A DNA stretch of 64,000 bases from Botryosphaeria dothidea (taxonomy: Eukaryota > Ascomycota > Dothideomycetes > Botryosphaeriales > Botryosphaeriaceae), in assembly GCA_011503125.2 (NCBI GenBank), contig WWBZ02000062.1, positions 3,286,001 to 3,350,000 on the forward strand. Direction: 5' to 3'. The position numbers were made by a program, and so were the translations under genes. Below, one piece after another: positions 55,701 to 64,000 of this stretch. Position 1 is the stretch's first letter, and each line of letters opens with the position of its first letter. The notes under the pieces are model-generated. The model made no database searches and was not told the DNA's origin. It saw nothing but the letters and a program-made list of their open reading frames with translations.

Positions 55701-57370
55701 ATGAGCGACCTGGACCAGTATGAGCGCCGTTCATTCCCGTCGCTGCCACGAAGCAAGATCAGACAGGCTGACGCGGGTTCGCGAAATTTAGGGCGATTGC
55801 GCAACTGCGTGCGTGCCGGCCCATACCAGAGGCTCAGGTGCGCGAACTGTGCTACAAGGCGAGGGAATTGTTGATTGAGGAGGGCAATGTGGTGGGCGTC
55901 GATGCGCCGGTGACGGTATGAAACACCTTGATTCGAAGCCGCGCGGCCGAAGGAAGCAGCACGCTGACTTGCCTGGCGCTCATTGCAGATTTGTGGCGAT
56001 ATCCACGGCCAGTTTCATGACTTGATGGAGCTTTTCAGAGTTGGTGGTGATGTGCCGGACACGAACTACCTGTTCATGGGTAAGCCATTCTCTACGCTCG
56101 TCACGCGGGGAGGAATCATATTGGATATATGCGTCTCTGGAAACCTGGGCATCCGTCTGGATGTCAAAACTTGGCAAGCGGAACACCACGCCCATCTGGT
56201 TGCGCGCTCCAACTCCACCTGCCGAAATTGGCGGCATCAGGCATTTGAGCATGTGATCAGGCATCGCTGACATGAACTAGGCGACTTTGTTGACCGAGGG
56301 TTTTACTCACTCGAATCATTCCTCCTCCTGCTTTGCCTCAAAGTACGGTACCCTGACCGGATCACCCTGATTCGCGGAAATCACGAGTCCCGGCAAATTA
56401 CCACTGTATACGGCTTCTATGATGAGTGCCTGAGGAAATATGGCAGCGCCAATGTCTGGAGGTACGCAGTTTATATTTCTTCCCGGTTCATCCAAATACG
56501 AACCACATGAGCTCATATGACCTTCCTAGGTACTGCTGTGAAGTTTTCGACTACCTTGCCCTGGGCGCACTAGTCACAGGAGCGGCGTCAAATCTGGAGC
56601 CTACCGCAAGCCCCCATGCGGATCCTAACACACAAGGCAGTCAAGAAGATCAGGATATTGAGATCGAGATCTTGAACTCCAACAACGAGGTTATCAATCG
56701 ATACCCCCGCACCTACCGGGGCGACTCTCCAGGACTCGGACCTTCCAGTTCGCCCGTCGCCGACACGCCTGCTAAGACGGGGCCCGCAGGTACTGGCGCT
56801 TCTGGATCTAGCGCTGGTACCTCGGGTAATCCTGGAGGAGCCGTGCTGTGTGTTCACGGAGGCTTGTCCCCTCTCATCGATACAATCGACAAGATCCGAC
56901 TACTGGACCGTAAACAGGAGGTTCCCCATGAAGGCGCTATGTGTGACCTGCTTTGGTCAGATCCCGATGAGATCGATGGTTGGGGTCTCTCGCCACGCGG
57001 TGCCGGATTCCTATTCGGTGCCGATATTGTCAAGTGCTTCAATCACAAGAACGACCTTTCGCTCATTGCCCGCGCTCATCAGCTGGTGATGGAGGGATTC
57101 AAGGAGATGTTTGACAACTCCATCGTCACGGTCTGGAGTGCGCCCAACTACTGCTACCGCTGTGGTAACGTGGCGGCAATCCTGGAACTGGGCGAAGACG
57201 GTAGTAACGGCGGATACGTGCCTCGTGGGAACGGCGATGGAAATCGTAGCAGAGGCCTGAGCGATAGGAACAGAGATGGCCCCGGCCGGCGGTATAGAGT
57301 GTTTGAGGCGGCGCCTCAGGACTCGCGGGGCATGCCGGCGAAGAAGCCAGTGGCTGATTACTTCTTGTAA
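55701..57370 (+). CDS. pph3: Serine/threonine protein phosphatase PP4-type catalytic subunit with fungal insertions
   Basis: Five exons (55701-55717, 55792-55915, 55989-56079, 56281-56461, 56530-57370) give 417 residues. Exon 1 is 17 nt. The metallophosphatase signatures are complete: [20 protein letters not shown] (across intron 3), [35 protein letters not shown] and [10 protein letters not shown]. The C-terminus, [13 protein letters not shown], is diagnostic of PP4 rather than PP2A or Sit4/PP6. Typical PP4c is about 307 residues. The extra length lies in an approximately 85-residue Ser/Gly/Pro-rich insertion (about 154-241) before AVLCVHGG and a Gly/Asn/Arg-rich insertion of about 25 residues before YRVFEAAPQ. 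Pph3 dephosphorylates gamma-H2A and Rad53 after DNA damage. Confidence 0.93.
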
Positions 57371-58039
57371 AGAGCAGGGCACTATGCTCGGCCTGGGATA
57401 CCCCCTTTTTATTGGCGCCGGCTAGGTACGGTGCTTTGTTGTATAGCATCCGGACTGGGGCACTCTGTATGATGGCGTTTTTCGGGCATAAATATGGCGA
57501 TGAAGCAAATGAAATGTCTTTCTGGTTTGCGTCTTCCACTCATTGACTCATTGGATGTCTTTGCATGTGCTGCTTTAGGGACTTATTCTGAGCCAAGGAG
57601 ACGCCATGACCCAGACACGCGGCCGTACATTCCAATTCCACGCCAAGTGAGGCTCCCCGCCCCTTCTGCTCGCATTTGGTTCCAGGCCCGCTGTTCTCTC
57701 CGATCTTTGCTTCCCCTCGGAGCGGTTCGGCCCGCAACAGCGCTGTTCGGGGGAAGATGTTGCGTCATTGATCACTACACCGCGATGACTGCTTACCAAA
57801 CCGCGCTTTCTAATCGGCGGGGCCGATCACGACGTCAGCCCAGCTGCTTGCAATTGAACGCCTATTTGTCTACAAATTTTTGCCTTGAGCATATAAACTC
57901 AATTGATCTTGAAGAAATCTGAGCTGCGCTTCTGAACTCGCCGCAACGACTTTAGCCCCTCTCTTCTCTCTTCCTCCGAAGGTTTACCCCGCATCATACC
58001 ACGACCATCACGATCACGACACCAACCAATCACAACAAA
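57371..58039. other. Intergenic, no gene recognised
   Basis: The 3' flank of the PP4 gene followed by C/A-rich leader of the next gene from about 57950. The 142-residue ORF at 57494-57922 has no recognisable feature. Confidence 0.45.
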
Positions 58040-59097
58040 ATGTCGCAGCATGTCCTCCTCATCGGCGGCCACGGCAAGGTCGCCCAGTTTATAACGCCGA
58101 TCCTGCTATCCCGCTCGTACGCCGTCACGTCGATGATCCGCGACCCAGCGCAGTCCCCGACCATCAGGAAGCTGGGCGAGGGCCAGCCGGGCAAGCTGAA
58201 CGTGTTGGTCAGCAGCGTCGAGGAGGTCAAGACCGAGCACGACGCAAGGAAGATTCTGGATGAGGTGAAGCCGAGCTGGGTTGTTTGGAGCGCCGGTACG
58301 TTGTTTCCGTTTTGTTCTTTCCATTCTCTTTTCATGTGAGGAGATGAAAGAGGACGGGCTGGACATCAAGGTGCTACTGCAGCACCTGTGACGGCGATGC
58401 TGCATCTTGCATCTTGCTTTCGGTGTACACGGGATATTTCATCATGGTGATGAATGTTGAACCTTCTTTTCACGACGCACACCTCCCACCCGCAAACATG
58501 ATCAACCAAGGTAATAAGCTTTGCCACTAACACCTCCGTTCCTCTCCCCCAGGCGCCGGCGGCAAAGGCGGACCCGACCGGACGTACGCCGTCGACCGCG
58601 ACGCCGCGAAAGCCTTCATCAAAGCCTCGACGGCGGCGCCGGGGGTGTCGGCTTTCCTGATGGTGTCGTACCTGGCGTCGCGGCACACCAAGCCGTCGTG
58701 GTGGAGCGACGCCGAGTGGGCCTCGGCGACCAAGCTCAACACCGAGATCCTGCCCGACTACGCGAAGGCCAAGATCGCGGCGGATGAGTACCTGGCCGCC
58801 ATGAGCAGGAAGAGGGGCGGCGAGTTTCGGGGGATCTGCTTGCGGCCGGGCACCCTGACGGATGAGCGCGCGGGGAATGTGGAGCTCGGGAAGACGGGCG
58901 GGAGTGGCGGGAAGGTTAGTAGGGAGACCGTTGCGCAGGCGGCGGTGGAGGTGTTGGACAGTGGGTATCAGGGTGGGTGGCTGGACTTGTTGGATGGGGA
59001 GGAGGACGTGAAGAAGGCGGCGGAGAGGGTGACGAGGGAGAATGTGGATGCGTTCGAAGGGGAGGATGCGGAGAGGATCTACGCGCTGGCGGATTAA
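58040..59097 (+). CDS. NAD(P)-binding Rossmann-fold protein (atypical SDR, YwnB/NmrA-like)
   Basis: Two exons, 58040-58295 and 58553-59097, give 266 residues. The 257-bp intron splits a Gly codon (SAG joined to AGGKGG). The N-terminus, HVLLIGGHGKVAQFITPILL, has the GxxGxxG-type dinucleotide motif of atypical SDRs (GGHGKV, 8-13). The second half keeps DRDAAKAFIKAS, FLMVSYLASR, YAKAKIAADEYL (Tyr-x-x-x-Lys position) and GICLRPGTLTDE, as in the YwnB/Ycf39-like NAD(P)H-binding group. Function within that group is mixed (quinone or flavin reductases, redox sensors), so no substrate is assigned. Confidence 0.85.
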
Positions 59098-60649
59098 GCG
59101 TAGGACATTGGTCTTCAGGTAGGCTCATGTGGACAGATCGAAACCATAAATTGATGCTTCATGATCTTGCGTTGGGAAGAGTGTTGGACATGTGCTTGGT
59201 CGGTCAGCCGGGAACTTTAGGCCTCCAAAACGACGGCAGCAAAACGCTAATGAGGTACTCGTTGGAAATGTGCTACTCAAGCGCACGCGTAGCCAGTCAT
59301 TGGTTATCGTTCGATGCATGCATACAATACGTCGTCTGCTGAGCTCATTACGTCACGGTTGACGTGCTTGCTGCAGGGGTCGCCGTCTGAGTTAAGAATA
59401 TGCAGCGCTATCTCTAGGTCAGTGTGAAGGATCACGATCTGATTTTTTCGAGATCACGACATGGTGGCATAGGAACCGGGATGGTTCAGGACATACAACG
59501 GCCTCATAAGCTATCGTACACGGGGTCAGCCGGAAAGCGTTTTAGTTGTGGGGCCGAGGCGGCTCGGCGTGGACCCTGCATTGGGAAGCATTCAATTGTA
59601 TGCACAACGGGTGTTGGGGGCGGCGCTCTATAGCTGAGTAGGTAGGTGGGCCTCGGAAATTCCGTGGCCCAGGCGCCATGGCTGCCAAGGAACGAGGGCT
59701 GCTGACTGCACGATAACGCACCTCCAAGTCGCACGCAGCTACGTAATAGAGGAAGGCGTGGTGGTGTAGGACAAAGCTTGCGTCTCACAGACCCCACAGA
59801 TGGGCGTCGCTGGCAGGGTTGGAGGCTTGGTGGAGATTTGGTGCCTCAGATCGTCCTCGAGCCAGAGCAGCGCGTAGGGCGAGTTGGGCAGGTTGTGGCG
59901 GACACGCGGGCTGACTCGCTAACCTTGGACGCGGAGGCACAGAGGCGCGATGACGCGCTGGCAGTTGGCGGAGGTTGGATCAAGGTTTGGATGGGCAGGC
60001 GGACCCCCGCAATTGTGGTCGGCCGGCGAGCGTGTCTGCGGGCTCGGGTTCGTCAGGCCAGAGATGCTGCTTGGTGGACGGGCGTGTGGCCGACTGCATG
60101 CGGCAAGGCAGCGCGTTAGCGGGCCGAGGGAGGCCAAGAGCATTGTTATGTATGAGGTGCATGAGCCAGCCTGCGCAGCACTGCCTCCCCGCGCCAATTT
60201 TGGTTCTATTCCGTCCATGGCGCCGTCCAGAAGGCGACTGCACCGGGCCTTCCCTGCGCGATTTGCCCGCCAATGGCCGCCGCCAGACCCATTGGCCGCG
60301 CCCCAGTCCGCCCCCCGCTGCGTCCCTTTGGCCATCGCGCGACTGTGGGCGGTGCCAAGCTCGACCACTATGCCGCCGCTCAGGTGCTCTCTTGTCCGCT
60401 CGAGCGCCGGTCAGCCTGTTCATCACCTGCAAAGCGCCAGTCCCAAAGCTATCTCCCACGGTCACCTTAATAGACCCGCTCTCGCATCGCGCTGTCGCAG
60501 CGCGCGCGTCGTCTGCCAAAGTGGCGACCACACAACAAGCTCACCGCGCATCCCGTCGCAAGCCTCAAGCTGCCCGATATTCGCGCAACGTTCCGTGTCG
60601 GGAGTAGCCTTGCGCCTTTTTCTCCCCAGACTTCGACTGTCGTCCAGTA
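59098..60649. other. Intergenic: 3' flank and GC-rich promoter of the potassium transporter
   Basis: About 1.55 kb. ORFs in the second half (for example 59950-60732, plus strand) overlap the transporter's first exon in another frame and are Arg/Ala/Pro-rich shadows. No gene was recognised. Confidence 0.45.
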
Positions 60650-63600
60650 ATGGAAGACGAACTCGGCGACTTGAAGCATCTCACGCTGTTCCAAGGGTCT
60701 GGCCAGGCTTCTCGTCTGAAACATCGCCATAGCAAACCCCAGCTGAAGGAAAAGGACGTCGATCTCGTGTACGACGAGGAGGACACCATCGACTACCGTC
60801 CCCAGGAGCGCGACTTCAAGCACAAACAAGTACACTCCCCCTTTTGGCTCCCTGCAGAACACTTTCCGCTGACCCCGCCCAGGTCTTTAAGGGATGGACG
60901 CTTATCTGGTGAGCCGTCACCGCCTGTCCGTGCGCTGCTTCTTGTTTTGACTGACTTTTCTGCAGGCTGGCCTACCAGTCCACCGGAGTTATCTACGGTG
61001 ACCTTGGAACAAGCCCTCTCTATGTCTTCTCTTCCACCTTCGCCGAGGAGCCCTCCTACCAAGATCTCATGGGAGCCCTCTCCCTCATCATTTGGTCCAT
61101 TACCTTGATCGTCACGGTGAAATATGTCCTCATCGTGCTGTCTGCCAATGACGAGGGAGAGGGCGGCACCTTCGCAATTTACAGCCTGCTTTCACGCTAC
61201 GTATGCAGCCCGCCGAGGTCCAGTTGAGTGACGGTCGAGACAATGGCAATGCTGATGCACCAACAGTGCTACATTGCGAAACATGACCCGAAGAGGAAAC
61301 ACGCGCATCGCCTCAGCCGCTTCGAATCCAATGAATTGCGTCCGCTCAACCAGCGAGTGAGAGATTTCGTCGAAAACAGCCGGGCCATGCACTTTGTCCT
61401 CAAGGCCTTGTCAGTCTTCGGTGTCAGCCTGATCCTGGCCGATACCATCCTTACGCCTGCCCAATCCGTGTTGGGAGCCGTACAAGGCCTTCGCGTTGTT
61501 CGTCCCGATCTTGGAACCGACTTGGTTGTTGGTGTTTCTTGTGCCATTATTGTACTACTTTTTCTCGCCCAGCCTCTTGGAATTTCGAGGCTGGCCAAGG
61601 CATTTGCTCCTATCGTTGTCGTTTGGTTGCTGTTGAACCTTTGTTTTGGAATCTATGTGAGTCCAGAGCCACGGGTGTACCTACACCTGCTAACGTGAAG
61701 TCAGAATCTTGTGAAATTCGATGCATCGGTCCTCAAGGCATTTTCGCCATGGTTCGCTTTCAAGTTCTTCATTCGGGACGGTACAAATGCGTTTTTCTCG
61801 TTGGGTGGTATCTTGCTTGCATTCACAGGTAGGTACTTTGGGCAAAGCGATCTCGTGGTTCCACTAACCTCTTTCATAGGTGTCGAGGCGCTTTTCGCAG
61901 ACTTGGGTGCTTTCTCACAACGGTAAGATTGAGAAACTAGATCCTATGATGCGAAGTTCTGTGAGCTGACAGGGACAAAGGGCCATTCAAATCTCATGGT
62001 TATGCTTCGCATATCCTTGCATCTTGATGGCGTATATCGGCCAAGCCGCGCGCATGTCGGTCAATCCAGCGGCATACGACAACCCATTTTTCGAATCGGT
62101 TCCGCCGGGAATGTTCTATCCTTCCCTCATCATGTCTATACTGGCCGCTGTCGTGGCCTCCCAAGCGTTGATCACCAGCGCTTTTCAGCTGTTGTCTCAG
62201 GTCATGAACACCAGCTACTTCCCTCAGGTTCAGATGGTCTACACGAGCAACAAGTTCTATGGGCAGGTCTTCGTTCCGATGGCCAATTGGCTGCTCATGA
62301 TCGGCACTATTATCGTCACTGCTGTCTACAACAATACGACAAAACTCGGCCACGCTTATGGATTTTGCGTCGTACTGGTTACTTTCATCACTACCAACTT
62401 GGTTGCATTAGTCGCCATCATCGTCTGGCGTCTTCCGTGGTTCTACGTTGTCCCGGTTTGGCTGATCTTCCTCACGCTCGACGGCCTCTTCGTCGCAGCG
62501 GCAGCTACGAAGTTTGTAGATGGAGCCTGGTTCACCTTCGTCTTGGCCGTAATTCTCGCTTCGGTCTTCATCGTGTGGCGGTACGGAAAGGAACAGCAGT
62601 GGAAGGCGGAGAAAGAGAGTTGTCTTGGACTGAAGGAACTCATCGTCAGGAGTGACGACGCACCGCCAAGACTGTCTGACAAGTATGGAGGCGGTGAGAT
62701 CTTCAGGATCAAGGGTGAGTTGAGCTTCATTGCTTGGAACCAAAAAATGATTTGCAGCTGATTTTACGCTATTAAGGTCTTGGGATTTTCTTCGACAAAT
62801 CTGGAGAAAAGGTCCCTGTTGTGTACGAAGAGTTCCTGAAGAAATTTGAGGCGCAGCAAGATGTCCACGTCTTCCTACACCTCCGTGCCTTGCATGTTCC
62901 TCACGTAAGTTGATTCGAGTCGTTGAAACCATTAATCGGAAAATAAACTAACACATCACGTTCCTTCAGGTCAAAGAAGAAGAGCGTTACGAGATCGCAG
63001 GCACGCGCTTACCGAATTGTTACCGGATGATCATCCGACACGGCTACAACGATCATCCCGTCAATGCCGACCTCGGCCAAGTCGTCTACACCCAGCTCCG
63101 CCATGCCATCGTCAAAGCCTCGCGCCCCAAACAAGTCCGCCAACCCACACCCCCGCCCGACAGCAAAGCCAGCACCAGCGGCTCCTCAACCGCCCACTCC
63201 GACCACCACGACGAAAACCCCGACGCCATCGAGGCCGCTCCGGCCCGCCAGAACGGCCGCCCCCGCACCGCCTCGACGCTCGAGAAGGAGCCCGCAGAGA
63301 CGCCCGAAGACAGCTCCGAAGACGACGACCGCATCTCGCTCGCCTCGTCGCTCCCGCCGTCCCCGCCGTCCCCGCCCACGCCCCCTCGAACGGGGCTGCG
63401 CGCCCACCGCCCTTCGCCGTCGAAGAACCTGCGGTTCGCCGACCAGGACCACGCCACGTACGCGAACCTGCCCGAGCAGGCGGTGTCGCGCCGGTTGGCG
63501 GCGCTGGACAAGGCGTTCGCGACGCAGGTGGTGTACGTGGTCGGGAAAGAGCAGCTGCGACTGCTGACGTACAAGAACGGGAGCATGAAGAGGATTCTGC

Positions 63601-63704
63601 TGAGCGTGTTTTTGTGGTTGAGGGAGAATACGCGGACGAAGGTGAGCAAGATGAACATTCCCGTAGAGAAGTTGGTGGAAGTGGGGTTTGTGAGGGAGAT
63701 ATGA
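60650..63704 (+). CDS. hak1: HAK/KUP-family potassium transporter
   Basis: Nine exons (60650-60829, 60883-60908, 60966-61200, 61267-61656, 61705-61828, 61880-61922, 61981-62714, 62777-62904, 62970-63704) give 864 residues. All junctions are GT-AG and close in frame. Family motifs: [15 protein letters not shown] (74-88), [51 protein letters not shown] and the [19 protein letters not shown] [14 protein letters not shown]. About twelve membrane helices precede a cytosolic C-terminal domain. That domain contains a Pro/Ser/acidic insertion of roughly 110 residues (TPPPDSKAS to PSPSKNLRF). These proteins are high-affinity K+:H+ symporters of the plasma membrane, usually induced by K+ starvation. 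Exons 2 and 6 are only 26 and 43 nt. Confidence 0.94.
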
Positions 63705-64000
63705 CGGAGAGTAGGGAAAGAGGAGGGAAAGGGTGAATCTAACGAGATCTATGTGGAGTTTCGTTTTTCTCTTGTAAAAGTCGTGTAAAAAATGGGAAAA
63801 AATGGGATAATGTTTGATGACGTTTTTTTGATGGAATCTCATCTTAGTTTTCTTTCGAGGGGCGGATACCATTTCGTACGTTCGCTCGGGGGGTTTCATG
63901 GGTAGAATGATGAACTTTATCCTCTCGGTCAGTATATAACTATGCGCTACCGGGCCCTCTTCAGGGTGCTGTTGCAGGATTAGCATTTACGGCGGGTCTT

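Noticed and set aside
59950..60732. 260-residue plus ORF running into exon 1 of the potassium transporter
   Set aside because: Different frame from the transporter and no domain; it ends inside conserved transporter coding sequence.

Overview
The window is eukaryotic nuclear DNA from a filamentous ascomycete (Pezizomycotina; a dothideomycete-like genome is my inference from protein character, not a database result). The evidence is short GT-AG introns, mostly 46 to 281 bp, with CTAAC/CTGAC branch-point motifs just before the acceptor, gene spacing of about 2 to 3 kb on both strands, and a fungal gene set (Golgi apyrase, DASH subunit Dad1, Rho4, a HAK-type potassium carrier, Lcb3-type phosphatase). 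I rebuilt exon structures by hand. Every spliced model closes in frame and most rejoin recognisable family motifs across each junction.

Layout, left to right. 1-2769: decayed SNF2/Rad5-type helicase, cut by the window edge. 4.0-6.6 kb: PhoD-like phosphatase (+). 7.6-9.8 kb: SUN-domain nuclear-envelope protein (-), divergent from UDP-glucose 4-epimerase (+, 10.7-12.1 kb). 12.4-13.9 kb: Arc1-type tRNA-binding cofactor (+). 15.1-16.8 kb: complex I subunit NDUFS4 (-) and ATP synthase subunit f (+), divergent from a 278-bp promoter that holds a perfect 11-bp inverted repeat. 17.7-21.9 kb: a long disordered Ser/Pro-rich protein of unknown function (+). 23.3-24.5 kb: an LPPEIR-type protein (+). 25.2-25.4 kb: a MITE-like element. 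26.0-26.5 kb: MOZART1 (-). 27.0-27.4 kb: small disordered protein (+). 28.1-30.1 kb: sphingoid-base-phosphate phosphatase Lcb3 (-). 31.0-32.0 kb: Rho4 GTPase (+). 33.2-34.1 kb: Dad1 (-). 35.3-37.7 kb: Golgi apyrase Ynd1 (-). 38.4-39.6 kb: glutamine-amidotransferase-like protein (-). 40.1-42.4 kb: MFS transporter (+). 42.4-46.2 kb: a large intergenic gap. 46.2-50.5 kb: PMCA-type calcium pump (+). 51.6-52.8 kb: inositol polyphosphate multikinase (+). 53.2-53.8 kb: mitochondrial thioredoxin-like protein (-). 54.3-54.7 kb: small membrane protein (-). 55.7-57.4 kb: PP4-type catalytic phosphatase with insertions (+). 58.0-59.1 kb: NAD(P)-binding Rossmann protein (+). 60.7-63.7 kb: HAK/KUP potassium transporter (+).

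The genes are mostly independent housekeeping functions: oxidative phosphorylation, spindle and nuclear envelope, ion and phosphate homeostasis, sphingolipid and inositol phosphate signalling. I see no secondary-metabolite cluster, CRISPR, rRNA, tRNA or viral insertion. The most notable non-coding signals are the MITE, the inverted repeat in the OXPHOS divergent promoter and the lesions in the helicase relic. I found no convincing evidence of a wholly new system.
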